Translations under genes and position numbers: made by a program
Part shown: piece by piece, positions 34,219 through 42,970 of the stretch
Layout of the letters: every line of letters begins with the position of its first letter
Position numbering within the stretch: the first letter of the stretch is position 1
Notes under the pieces: model-generated
The model's database searches: none
The model's input: only the letters and a program-made list of their open reading frames with translations
Told to the model about the DNA's origin: nothing
Origin: JAGWAJ01 sp026707615
GTDB taxonomy: Bacteria; Acidobacteriota; Vicinamibacteria; Vicinamibacterales; UBA8438
DNA length: 64,000 nucleotides
Reading direction: 5' to 3'
Assembly (NCBI GenBank): GCA_965207595.1
Contig: CBDBMW010000013.1
Coordinates: forward strand, 744,001-808,000

Positions 34219-35469
34219 TCAGGCTGCCGTCGCTCCGCTCGCCGTAGTCGGGTCGGCAGGGCGGCGGACGGTTCGCAGGTAGACCGACCAATCGTTCATG
34301 AGCCGCCGCCGACGCTCGAACAGGTCCGAGCGGGCGTAGGCGGCCTCGACCTTGTTCTGGACCACGTGGGCGAGCGCCGCCTCGATGACCTCCCGCGGGT
34401 GGTCGGTCATTTCCGCCGCCCAGTCCCGGAACGACGAACGGAAGCCGTGGGGAACGGCGGGGATCCGGTGGTCCCGGAGCAGCTTGGACAGCGTCCACGC
34501 CAGGATCGGCCTCCGGCTCCGCATCGGGAACACGAGCCGATGTCCGTCACCGAGCGTCCGGGCCGCGGCGAGGACCTCGAGCGCCCGCCCGCACAGCGGA
34601 ACGCGATGCTCGCGCTTCGCCTTCATCCGCAGGGCCGGGACGGTCCACACGCGACCGGCCGCGTCCATCTCGTCCCACGTCGCGAGCCGGACCTCCCCCG
34701 ACCGAGCGGCGGTCAGCACGAGAAACTCGAACGCCAGCTTGACGGCGGGTTGCCCGCACTTCGACGTCCGCACCGTCTCGATGGCTGCGGCCACATCCCC
34801 GTGGGGCACCGCCAGCCGGTGCGTCACGATGTCGTTCTGCGGGCCGAGCACCGGCAGCACCCGGTCACAAGGGTTGTCGTTCCGCATGTCGAGCGCGATC
34901 GCCCACTCGATCACCGACCGGACGCGCTGGCGTACGGCGCGGGCCGTCTCTGCCTTGTCGTGCCAGATCGGCGTGAGGATCTCCAGCACGTCGGCCGTGT
35001 TCACCTCCGACACCGGCCGGGAGCCGATGCGCGGGAACGCATAGCGTTCCAGGCTGCTCAGCCAGCTCTGCGCCTGCCGGACGTCACTCCAGCCGCCCCG
35101 CTTCTGTTCAAGCACGCGCCGGGCGGCCTCGGCGAACGTGGGAACGCCTTGGACGCGGCGCTTCTCGGAGAGGGGATCGCCGCCGGAGCGGGCCAGCATG
35201 CGGTTGGCGAGGGCCTGCTCGCGAGCCCTGGCGAGCGGGACGAGCGCGGCGGCGCCGAGCCCGAGTTCGCAGCGCCGGCCGCGGATGACCAGCCGCTGGA
35301 CCCAGCTCCGGGTGCCGGTCGGCTGGACAAACAGGTACAAGCCGTTGCCGTCGGCGTGGCGTCCGGGCGGGGCGGAACGGACGAAGGCGGCCGAGAGCGC
35401 CTTGTCGGGATGGCGTCCGCGGCGCTTGGTTCTGCGAGGCTTGGGAGCGGGTTTGGCTACAACATCCAT
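34219..35469 (-). CDS. Tyrosine integrase, DUF4102 N-terminal type
   Basis: 416 residues. The N-terminal arm-binding domain is the DUF4102 type (HADGNGLYLFVQPTGTRSWV). The catalytic part contains the expected residues: Arg256 in LTAARSGEVRLATWDEM, a lysine in the MKAKREHRVPL strand, His341 and Arg344 in HGFRSSFRDWA, His368 in AALAHVVQNKVEAAYAR, and the nucleophile Tyr378. All positions are intact, so the enzyme should be active. It is encoded about 150 bp from the right boundary repeat and reads away from it, the usual place for an integrase next to attL or attR. The island's insertion in the adaptor gene is best explained by this enzyme. Confidence 0.92.
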   Translation of the reverse strand: MDVVAKPAPKPRRTKRRGRHPDKALSAAFVRSAPPGRHADGNGLYLFVQPTGTRSWVQRLVIRGRRCELGLGAAALVPLARAREQALANRMLARSGGDPLSEKRRVQGVPTFAEAARRVLEQKRGGWSDVRQAQSWLSSLERYAFPRIGSRPVSEVNTADVLEILTPIWHDKAETARAVRQRVRSVIEWAIALDMRNDNPCDRVLPVLGPQNDIVTHRLAVPHGDVAAAIETVRTSKCGQPAVKLAFEFLVLTAARSGEVRLATWDEMDAAGRVWTVPALRMKAKREHRVPLCGRALEVLAAARTLGDGHRLVFPMRSRRPILAWTLSKLLRDHRIPAVPHGFRSSFRDWAAEMTDHPREVIEAALAHVVQNKVEAAYARSDLFERRRRLMNDWSVYLRTVRRPADPTTASGATAA

Positions 35470-35615
35470 TCCCTCATTATATGCGGGATTGGCCTGGACT
35501 CCACCACACGTACTGACCCCGAGCAGCCTGCGCTTCCGAGTCGTAAATGATTATCAATCAGTGCTTTATGGCCTGGGCTGCACGAGACTGGACGCTGCTG
35601 GAATGCCTGTGTGCG

Positions 35616-36599
35616 TTAAGGCAGCGCGAACACGTCCTCGTAGACCGGTCCCTCGATGTCGACCTCCACGAACGTTCCCGGTACCGGCAGCGAGTCCGGG
35701 TCCGCATCCGCGGCGAACTTCAGGAACACCGTCGCGAGGCGGCTCTGCGGAGCGACCAGCGAGGAGACGCGCGCCACGCGGGCTTCCCACGTCGCCATCT
35801 CCCCGGCCACGCGGGCCGCGCGACCGATCACCGGATCCAGGTACTCCAGGTCCCGCGGCTCGATCGGCGCGTCCACCTGCAGGGCTGCGGGTCGATAGAC
35901 GATGCCGAGGCGCGCCGCCGGCCCGCCGACGAGGTCCGCCGGGCCCACGAGCTCGCCCACCTCGACGTCGGAGTTCATCACGCGGCTGGCGAACGGAAAC
36001 GAGATGCTCGTGCGCTCGAGGTGCAGTTCCGCGAGCTTCCGTTCGGCCTGCGCCTTCATCAGCCGGGCCTCGGCCTCGGCGATCGCCGGCAGGCGCCGCA
36101 CCGAGGCGGACGGCTCGACGCCCGGGTTCTCGCGGGCGAACACCCGCAGGTCCTCTTCGGCTCCGGCCTTCTCGGCCCAGACCCGGGCCTCCGCCTCCCG
36201 GGCCGCCATCTCGGCCGCCTCCACCTCCAGCTCGAACTCGGCCGGATCGATGCGGATGAGCGTCTCGTCCGCCGCCAGCGATCCGCCGTTGGCGAAGTTG
36301 GGAGAGACCCAGGCCACCCGACCGACGACTTCGGAGGACACGGTCGCCCGTTCCTGCAGGTTCACCGTGCCCGTCAGCTCGACGGTCAGCGTGTGCTCGG
36401 TCGGAGTCGGGTGATGCACCCTGACGGTGGGGCGGGCGCCGTCGGCCGCCCGATCCGGCGCGGTACGGTCGACGCGGTCGGGGGCGCGGGCGAAATACAC
36501 CGCAAGGGCCATCACGACGAGAATCAGCGCCGCCTGGGCGTAGCCCCGCCATGCGGACCGGCCGGATCCGTTCGCCGCTTCGTTCGCTTCTTCTGCCAC
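35616..36599 (-). pseudogene. RND periplasmic adaptor, N-terminal fragment
   Basis: 327 codons from GTG 36599 (GGGGGAGATCCACAG upstream) to a stop at 35616 supplied by the island end. There is one N-terminal TM (AALILVVMALAVYF, about 21-36), then the biotinyl-lipoyl half (TVSSEVVGRVAWVSPNFANG), a coiled-coil hairpin at about 110-200 (EAEAAEMAAREAEARVW, EARLMKAQAERKLAEL), and the second lipoyl/beta-barrel part ending GTFVEVDIEGPVYEDVFALP. The last intact codon sits in the GGCAGCG repeat. The missing 68 residues are at 30786-31000. It is divergent from the intact pump gene at 36812 (212-bp gap), which may have shared this adaptor. Confidence 0.9.
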
Positions 36600-36811
36600 C
36601 TGTGGATCTCCCCCCGTCAGGGCACGAAACGTGCCGGCCTGCGGTGTAACATGCGAGGGGGCGGCGAGTCAAACGCGGCGAACGACGATCGGGGGGCAGC
36701 CGCAGATTCGCGCCCGGTGCTCTCCATGCGGAAGCGGGTCGCCCAGCGCGTGACCGAGCCGCACGTCGCTCGTCAACCCGGCTACGAGCCGGCCCCGCGA
36801 ATGAGGCCTTC

Positions 36812-39800
36812 GTGAACCGCGCGATCGCCTGGCTTGCCCGCAACCCGGTCGCCACCAATCTCCTGATGCTCGCGATCGTCGTGAGCGGCCTGATGGCCGC
36901 GACGACGATCACGCAGGAGGTCTTCCCGGAGCTGGATCTCGACCGGGTCAGCATCCAGGTGCCGTATCTCGGTGCGGCGCCGGCGGAGGTCGAGTCCGCC
37001 GTCGTCGTCCGCATCGAGGAGGCCATTCAGAACATCGACGGCATCGAGGAGATCGTGTCGACCGCCTCCGAGGGCAGCGCCCTGGTGGTCGCGCAGATCG
37101 AGTTCGGTGCCGACCCCCAGCGCGTGATCGACGAGATCACGAACAGCGTCCAGGCCATCACCACGTTTCCCATCGAGACCGAGCGGCCGCTCATCCGCGC
37201 GATGGTCACCCGCAGCCAGGTTACCGACGTCGCCATCTCCGGCGACGCCGACGCGGCCACGCTGAAGACGGTGGCCGAGATGGTGCGCGACGGCCTGGCG
37301 TCGCTGCCGGAGGTCAGCCAGGTCGAGATTGCCGGCGCCCCACCCTACGAGATCTCCATCGAGGTCTCGGAGGCGGTGCTGCGCCGCCACGGGCTCACGT
37401 TCGACCAGGTCGCGGACGCGGTCCGCCGGTCATCGCTGGACCTGCCGGGCGGATCCGTGCGGACCGAACGCGGCGAGATCCTGCTGCGCACGGTCGGGCA
37501 GGCCTACCAGGGCCCCGAGTACGAGAGCCTCATGCTCTGGACACGAGCCGACGGCAGCCGTCTGCTCCTGGGCGACGTCGCCACCGTGGTCGACGGTTTC
37601 GCGGAGACCGATCAGCACGCCCGCTTCGACGAGCGCCCGGCCGTCACGGTGTCGGTGTTCCGGTCGGGGGAGCAGAGCGCGCTGCGGGTGGCGTCCGCGG
37701 TGCGGGACTACGTCGAGCGGGCGGAGGCGTGGTTGCCGGAGGGGATCGCGCTGACCGTCTGGCAGGACCAGTCGCAGGTCCTGACGGATCGGCTGGCCCT
37801 CATGCTCGGCAACGGAGCGGCCGGCTTCGTGCTCGTCTTCGTCGTGTTGACGCTGTTCCTCGAGCTGCGCCTCGCCTTCTGGGTCAGCCTCGGCATTCCG
37901 CTCTCGTTCCTGGGCGCGCTCGCGGTCCTGCCGAATGCGGACGTGACCATCAACATGGTCTCTTGCTTCGCGTTCATCCTGGTGCTCGGGATCCTGGTGG
38001 ACGACGCCATCATGGTGGGCGAGAACATCCATCGCCACCAGGAGAACGCTCCGGACTCCGTGCGGGGCGCGATAGCGGGGGCGCAGGAGATCGCGAAGCC
38101 GGTGATCTGTGCGGTCCTGACGACCGCGGTGGCGTTCCTGCCGCTGCTGTTCGTCCCGGGCGGCTTCGGGAAGGTGTTCCGGGTCGTGCCGCTCGTGGTC
38201 GTTCCGTGCCTGCTCGCCTCGCTGCTCGAATCGCTCGGCATCCTCCCGGCCCATCTGGCGCACGTCCGCCGGCGGGGGCAACCCGGCCCGTGGCGCCGTT
38301 TCCAGCAGCGCTTCGCCGGCGCGCTCGCGTGGCTCGTCCGGAGCGGCTACGAGCCCTGCCTCGGGCTTGCGCTCCGCTGGCGCTACGTGGTCGCGGCGGT
38401 CGGCGCCTCCAGCCTGATCCTGACCGCGGGCGCCGCCCTGGGCGGCCGGACCGGCTTTCGGTTCTTCCCCTCGATCGAGAACGAGTTCATGACCGCCTCG
38501 CTCACGATGCCCCTGGGCACCCCGGTCGAGTCGACCGAGGAGGCCATCGCGAAGTACGAGGCCGGCGCGGCGCGGCTGCAGGCCCGGCTGGCGGACGAGA
38601 GCGGCATCGAGTACTTCCGACACGTCGCGACGACCATCGGCGACCAGCCGGTGCAGGCGCGGGGCGGCGGCCGGTTCGGCGTGGTGGGCTCGAACGACGT
38701 CGCGTCGCCGCACGTCGGCGAGATCACCATCGAGCTCGCACCCACGGAGTCGCGCTCGTACAGCAGCGAGCAACTGGGGAACATGTGGCGTGAGGAGACC
38801 GGCCCGGTTCCCGAGGCGGTCGCGGTGGAGCTGTACACGTCGCTCCTCAATCCGGGTGAGGACGTGGACGTGCAACTGACGGGAGCCGACCTGGAGCGCC
38901 TGCGGGCCGCCGCTGAGGCCATCAAGAGCAGGCTGCGGTCCTATGCCGGCGTCTACGCGATCGCGGACTCGTTTCGGACCGGCAAGGAGGAGGTGCGGCT
39001 GGGCATCCGGCCGGCGGCGGAGACGCTCGGACTCAGGCTGCGGGACCTGGGACGCCAGGTCCGTCAGGCCTTCTACGGCGAGGAGGCGCAGCGGATTCAA
39101 CGCGGGCGGGACGATGTCCGCGTCATGGTGCGCTACCCCCGCGACGAGCGGCGGTCGCTTGCCGACCTGGACAACATGCGCATCCGCACGCCGGACGGCG
39201 GGGAGGTGCCGTTCGGCCACGTGGCGCAGGTGGAGCCGTCGCGCGGCTTCGCGTCGATCCGGCGCATCGATCGGAACCGCGCGGTGAACGTGACCGCGTC
39301 GGTCGATCCGGGCGCAACGTCGGCGGCGGCGGTCATCCGCGACCTGCGGAGGCGCATCCTGCCCGAGGTGCTGGCGGACTTCCCGGGCGTCTTCTACAGC
39401 TTCCGGGGGGCGCAGGCCGCGCAGCAGGAAGCGGTCGAGGCACTGCGGACCGGATTCCTGCTCAGCCTGGTGCTGATCTTCGCACTGCTCGCGATCCCCC
39501 TGGCTTCCTACGTCCAGCCGTTCATCATCATGGGCGCGATCCCGTTCGGTCTGGTCGGGGCCTTCTGGGGCCACGTGATCATGGGTCTCGACATCACGGC
39601 CATGTCCCTGTTCGGCTTCGTCGCCCTGACCGGCGTGGTGATCAACGACAGCCTGGTCATGGTCGACTTCATCAATCGCGAGCGCAAGCGCCCCGCCGCC
39701 GAACCGGCGGTGCGCGGCGGCTCGGACGCCCGGATCGGGCCGCGCACGCCGGCACGCCGGCTACCGGCTGACGACGGCCTGCAGCGGGCCATCCGCCGCG

Positions 39801-40033
39801 CCGGCAGTCACCGCTTCCGCCCCATCCTGCTCACGTCGCTGACCACCTTCGCCGGCCTGGTTCCCATGATGCTCGACCGCAGCATGCAGGCGGCGTTCTT
39901 CGTCCCGATGGCGGTCTCCCTGGCCTTCGGGGTGCTGTTCGCCACCTTCATCACGCTGCTGCTGGTGCCGATCGCGTACGCGATCCTGGACGACCTGCGG
40001 AGGCTCTCGTCGCGCCCGGAGCCTGCGCCGTAG
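36812..40033 (+). CDS. RND efflux pump (AcrB/MdtB-like), intact
   Basis: 1073 residues with a GTG start at 36812. It has TM1 (VATNLLMLAIVVSGLMAA) and a porter domain. TM4 carries the paired Asp motif GILVDDAIMVGEN. The second half has LFGFVALTGVVINDSLVMVD and a C-terminal TM cluster ending in PIAYAILDDLRRL. Trimeric RND pumps export toxic compounds using proton flux. There is a loop of about 25 extra residues (RPAAEPAVRGG…) between the TM10 region and the last TM block. Its natural adaptor is the divergent gene at 36599, now broken by the island, so this pump may have no local partner. No outer-membrane channel gene is seen. The tail has a hairpin (40043-40060) shared with a convergent gene. 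Confidence 0.92.
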   Translation: MNRAIAWLARNPVATNLLMLAIVVSGLMAATTITQEVFPELDLDRVSIQVPYLGAAPAEVESAVVVRIEEAIQNIDGIEEIVSTASEGSALVVAQIEFGADPQRVIDEITNSVQAITTFPIETERPLIRAMVTRSQVTDVAISGDADAATLKTVAEMVRDGLASLPEVSQVEIAGAPPYEISIEVSEAVLRRHGLTFDQVADAVRRSSLDLPGGSVRTERGEILLRTVGQAYQGPEYESLMLWTRADGSRLLLGDVATVVDGFAETDQHARFDERPAVTVSVFRSGEQSALRVASAVRDYVERAEAWLPEGIALTVWQDQSQVLTDRLALMLGNGAAGFVLVFVVLTLFLELRLAFWVSLGIPLSFLGALAVLPNADVTINMVSCFAFILVLGILVDDAIMVGENIHRHQENAPDSVRGAIAGAQEIAKPVICAVLTTAVAFLPLLFVPGGFGKVFRVVPLVVVPCLLASLLESLGILPAHLAHVRRRGQPGPWRRFQQRFAGALAWLVRSGYEPCLGLALRWRYVVAAVGASSLILTAGAALGGRTGFRFFPSIENEFMTASLTMPLGTPVESTEEAIAKYEAGAARLQARLADESGIEYFRHVATTIGDQPVQARGGGRFGVVGSNDVASPHVGEITIELAPTESRSYSSEQLGNMWREETGPVPEAVAVELYTSLLNPGEDVDVQLTGADLERLRAAAEAIKSRLRSYAGVYAIADSFRTGKEEVRLGIRPAAETLGLRLRDLGRQVRQAFYGEEAQRIQRGRDDVRVMVRYPRDERRSLADLDNMRIRTPDGGEVPFGHVAQVEPSRGFASIRRIDRNRAVNVTASVDPGATSAAAVIRDLRRRILPEVLADFPGVFYSFRGAQAAQQEAVEALRTGFLLSLVLIFALLAIPLASYVQPFIIMGAIPFGLVGAFWGHVIMGLDITAMSLFGFVALTGVVINDSLVMVDFINRERKRPAAEPAVRGGSDARIGPRTPARRLPADDGLQRAIRRAGSHRFRPILLTSLTTFAGLVPMMLDRSMQAAFFVPMAVSLAFGVLFATFITLLLVPIAYAILDDLRRLSSRPEPAP

Positions 40034-40042
40034 AACTCCCAA

Positions 40043-40060
40043 CGCGCCCGCCAGGGCGCG
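40043..40060. terminator. Bidirectional terminator between convergent genes
   Basis: A perfect 7-bp stem CGCGCCC / GGGCGCG with loop GCCA lies between the stops of the RND pump (+) and the 40061-40777 gene (-). Confidence 0.5.
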
Positions 40061-40777
40061 CTAGCGCTGCAGGGGCTCGCCCTCGCGCTCCCACCAGACG
40101 GTTCCGAAGTTGATGAACGGACCGCCGTCCTCCGAGATGCGCCGCTGGATGCGGTACGCGTAGGGCGAGGTGATGAAGGTACGGCCGCGCAGCCGGACCT
40201 GCACGCCCTGGCTCTCGACGGGAGGCGTCTGCCAGTGGTGCGAGAAGAACCCGCCCGGGTCGCCGCCGACGCGACCGGCCTTGAGGAACTCGAAGCCCCG
40301 GCTGTCGTCCTCGAGGCGCACGAGGTAGCCCATCCGGCGGTCGTAGAACATGCGCGACGTGACCGTGAGCGATCCGGCCGGCAGCGTCGCCTCGATGGTG
40401 CTCTCGTAGGTGCAGCCGCTCAGGTGGCGGACGGTCTCCGTCCCCGCGAACTCGCCTGCCACGCCGAGGGCCGACTCCGGGATCACGCCCTCGATCATCC
40501 AGGTGCCGATGAAGTAGTGCGGATCGAACGGCATCGGGTCGTCGCCGATGCCGTCGTCGATGCCCGGAACGCCCTCGACGCCGACCGTCGGCCGACTGAG
40601 CGCTTCCAGGCGGGCGAGCAGGTCGAGCTCCTGCTCGGTGAGGCACTCGCCGTCCACCGGTGTCTCGCCCGGCAGCAGCTTGACGAGCGGCTCCCGCTCG
40701 ACCTCCGCGGGCGTCTGCGCGGCCAGGGGGGCGGCAACCAGCACGGCGAGGGTGGCGGCGAAGGCGAGCCTGGTCAT
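40061..40777 (-). CDS. Secreted hypothetical protein
   Basis: 238 residues. ATG 40777 is chosen over an upstream in-frame start because AGGAG lies before it and a signal peptide follows (LAFAATLAVLVAAPLAAQ). A helical stretch (ECLTEQELDLLARLEAL) is followed by beta-rich sequence: HYFIGTWMIEGVIPESALG, TVRHLSGCTYESTIEATLP, MFYDRRMGYLVRLEDDSRGF and TSPYAYRIQRRIS. The pattern of strands around a Gly-Thr-Trp start (GTW) resembles lipocalin-like ligand-binding proteins, but the match is by eye only. It is separated from the next minus-strand gene by only 13 bp, so the two are probably co-transcribed. Confidence 0.7.
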   Translation of the reverse strand: MTRLAFAATLAVLVAAPLAAQTPAEVEREPLVKLLPGETPVDGECLTEQELDLLARLEALSRPTVGVEGVPGIDDGIGDDPMPFDPHYFIGTWMIEGVIPESALGVAGEFAGTETVRHLSGCTYESTIEATLPAGSLTVTSRMFYDRRMGYLVRLEDDSRGFEFLKAGRVGGDPGGFFSHHWQTPPVESQGVQVRLRGRTFITSPYAYRIQRRISEDGGPFINFGTVWWEREGEPLQR

Positions 40778-40790
40778 GGCGGGCTCCTGA

Positions 40791-41276
40791 CTAACCCTGA
40801 CCACACGTGTCGGCGAGGCCGACCACGGACAGCAGGTTGATGCGCGAGACGTCGTCCGACTCGATCAGCAGTCCCTTGACGAGCACGGTCCGGCCGGCGC
40901 GCAGCTCCCCGGTGGCGTTGATCTGCTCCGGGTTGGTGAAGATCGCACGCTGGCCGAAGCGGAGCAGTCCCTCCGCCGTGAGGAAGTCGGCCACGCCGAC
41001 GAGCTGGAACGCGTGGTCCCCGGACGTGTTCTCGCGCGCTTCCTCCACCTCGACCTCGTTGAAGACCCGCGGGTCGGTCGTCGCCGGCTCGACGGCGCGC
41101 GTCAGCCACCAGGTCGTCTCCTGGCTGATCCGCTGCTCGACGCAGCCGACGGTCTGGACCACCTCCACCTGCGGCTCCGGCCTTCCGGCCGGCGAGCGCT
41201 GCCCGGCCGCCGTCGCGATCTGCGGAGCGAGGGCGGCGACCGCCAGCGCCGCCGCGAGCAAGGTCCGGGTCGTCAT
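40791..41276 (-). CDS. Secreted hypothetical protein
   Basis: 161 residues. The ATG at 41276 follows AGGAGAGACGAGGG. A signal peptide (LLAAALAVAALAPQIATA) is followed by a small domain: EVVQTVGCVEQRISQETTWW, EEARENTSGDHAFQLVGVAD, LRFGQRAIFTNPEQINATGE, RAGRTVLVKGLLIESDDVSR and ending LADTCGQG. The pair of Cys residues could bridge. The layout of short strands suggests an OB-like or small beta barrel fold. No function can be assigned. It is probably co-transcribed with the gene 13 bp downstream at 40061-40777. Confidence 0.7.
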   Translation of the reverse strand: MTTRTLLAAALAVAALAPQIATAAGQRSPAGRPEPQVEVVQTVGCVEQRISQETTWWLTRAVEPATTDPRVFNEVEVEEARENTSGDHAFQLVGVADFLTAEGLLRFGQRAIFTNPEQINATGELRAGRTVLVKGLLIESDDVSRINLLSVVGLADTCGQG

Positions 41277-41308
41277 CCCTCGTCTCTCCTGAAGCGCGGA
41301 AGAACAAA

Positions 41309-41340
41309 GGGGCCGGCGCGTATACGCCGCGCGCGGCCCC
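41309..41340 (-). terminator. Possible terminator after the monooxygenase-like gene
   Basis: GGGGCCG and CGGCCCC are complementary arms around GC-rich sequence, between the stop at 41370 and the next start at 41276 on the same strand. Termination is inferred from the position only. Confidence 0.4.
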
Positions 41341-41369
41341 TCGGAGTCACGGTCGACCGCAGCGAGCGC

Positions 41370-42851
41370 CTAGTTGTCGTTGGCCTCGCTGGTGTCGATG
41401 ACGTAGTTGGCGCTGGTCAGGAACATGTCGTCCCAGCTCTGCTCCGACCAGTACACTTCCTTGTTCGGCGCGGGGTTGTGGCGGTTCGAGCGCGAGTTGT
41501 CGTAGCGCGCCACGGACTTCAACGTGCTGCCCGCCGGCACCCGCAACGGCTCGGCCAGGTAGTACTCGTACTGCCAGTCGAAGTCGTAGTTCGGGACCCG
41601 CATCAGGATCTCTTCGCGGCCGTCGGGGTACGTCAGGACGTAGGTGAAGTCCTTGCCCCGCAGGTGCGCGTGGACGAACAGGCTCTGGATGATCGAGTCG
41701 TTCTGGAACGCGCCGATGCCGGTGACCGTCCAGTTGCCGTCCTGCGGCGGGATCGGGGCGAGCAGCGGGTTGAGGCCCTGGGCCACCCGCCGGAGGGCCG
41801 CTTCGGCCCGGCGCTCCTCGGGGGAGAGCGGCGGCGGCGCCACGAGCTGCTCGTTCTCCGAGGTGGTCTCGTCGAGCGACAGGGTGCGCTGGTAGTGCGT
41901 CACCTCTTCCGTGGCGAACCAGGCGCCGATGGCCGGACGGGCAACCTCGGGCTGGCCGGTCGCCTGGTAGTGCATGTTCCAGACGATGTAGTCGAACAGG
42001 TCGCCGCGAATCTCGCGCGCCTGACCCGGCCTCGCGACGTCGGCGCCGACCCCCGGAATGTAGGGACCGAAGCCGATCCGCGCGCGTGCGCGCTCCTCGG
42101 CCGCCGCGCGATCCTCCTCCGTCAACTCCTCTTCCGCGTCCTCAGCGTCCTCGGCCTCGGCGACCTCTTCCGGATTGGCGTCGGGGTCGGCGACCGGCAC
42201 GTAGTCGATCACGGGCCCGCCCGGGAAGGCCGGACCGCGGCCGAGCTTCGTTCCCGGCGGAAGGTTGACCAGACCCGTCGTGATGTGGTGGGTCGCGGCG
42301 TAGTTGCCGGGCCGCACCTGCGTCGCGGAGACGCGCATCACGTCGTTGAACGGCAGTGGCTGGAAGAGGTTGAAGTTCGGGGTCTCCCCGTCCGGATCGA
42401 CGTGCCACTCGATCGGGAACTCGATGACGTAGTCCGGGTCCAGCCCCTCGGGATGGCTCCAGCCCGCCTCCGCGAACCGAGGCGGCTCCGGCGCGAGGCC
42501 GTCACCTTCCGGTGCCCCGCCGTCGACCCAGGCCACGATGGCCGCGATCTCTTCGTCGCTCAGGCTGGGGTCGTTGGAGAAGTTGCCGAACTGGGGATCG
42601 GCGAACCAGGGCGGCATCTCGCGCGAGACGACCTTCGACTTGATGGCCCGCGCCCACGGCCGTGCGTCGCGGTACGAGAGCAGTGACATCGGCGCGACCT
42701 GGTTCGGCCGGTGGCAGCTTGCGCAATTGTCGAGCAGGATCTGCCCGACCTCGCCGTTGAACGTCGGAGCCCCCTCGGCCGCCTGCGCCGGCGCGATTCC
42801 CAACGCCGCGACTGCGACGAACCCCGCCGCCACTGCGATCGTTCGCTTCAT
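41370..42851 (-). CDS. c-type cytochrome fused to a copper-monooxygenase-like domain
   Basis: 493 residues from ATG 42851 with GGGGGAGG upstream and a signal peptide. A class I cytochrome domain carries CASCH at 43-47 and its likely axial Met in the segment SREMPPWFAD. The second half resembles the ascorbate-dependent copper monooxygenase fold: His188-His189 in ATHHITTGL, a later HAH motif in LFVHAHLRGKDF, and SEQSWDDMFL near the end, a pattern like the Met-containing copper site of that family. An acidic insert (about 228-256, EAEDAEDAEEELTEED) lies between. Together these suggest an exported redox enzyme that receives electrons through its haem. The substrate is unknown. It is divergent from the RidA-type gene at 42971. 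Confidence 0.8.
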   Translation of the reverse strand: MKRTIAVAAGFVAVAALGIAPAQAAEGAPTFNGEVGQILLDNCASCHRPNQVAPMSLLSYRDARPWARAIKSKVVSREMPPWFADPQFGNFSNDPSLSDEEIAAIVAWVDGGAPEGDGLAPEPPRFAEAGWSHPEGLDPDYVIEFPIEWHVDPDGETPNFNLFQPLPFNDVMRVSATQVRPGNYAATHHITTGLVNLPPGTKLGRGPAFPGGPVIDYVPVADPDANPEEVAEAEDAEDAEEELTEEDRAAAEERARARIGFGPYIPGVGADVARPGQAREIRGDLFDYIVWNMHYQATGQPEVARPAIGAWFATEEVTHYQRTLSLDETTSENEQLVAPPPLSPEERRAEAALRRVAQGLNPLLAPIPPQDGNWTVTGIGAFQNDSIIQSLFVHAHLRGKDFTYVLTYPDGREEILMRVPNYDFDWQYEYYLAEPLRVPAGSTLKSVARYDNSRSNRHNPAPNKEVYWSEQSWDDMFLTSANYVIDTSEANDN

Positions 42852-42970
42852 TCTCAGCCTCCCCCTACTGGAGTCCAACGTTCAGGATCCTCGGAGTGTA
42901 CGTGGAACGGCCTTCGGACGTCAACGAGAGCGCCGGGCGTGATAGAGGTACCGCACGAAGGAGATCATCC

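Larger units (their letters stand above)
31001..35626. mobile_element. 4.6-kb integrase island inserted in the adaptor gene
   Basis: 4626 bp between two GGCAGCG direct repeats, one copy counted. It carries, left to right, an unknown gene, a lipoprotein, a non-coding stretch with inverted repeats, an oriT-like hairpin cluster, mobC, an outer-membrane barrel gene and a tyrosine integrase next to the right end. No relaxase, replication gene or type IV secretion gene is present, so at most it is a mobilisable element that borrows a relaxase and conjugation machinery. The strongest evidence is that excision at the repeat restores the adaptor frame exactly (…VFAL-P-ETVLQ…). No tRNA gene is at the site; the target is a protein gene. 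Confidence 0.82.

Noticed and set aside
31001..35626. tRNA-targeted integration
   Set aside because: No tRNA-like sequence is found at either end; the target is the adaptor gene.
36724..36813. Leader peptide of 29 codons (MRKRVAQRV…) overlapping the pump start
   Set aside because: It ends with a GTGA overlap at the pump start, but it has no recognisable content and no clear ribosome site, so it is not listed as a gene.
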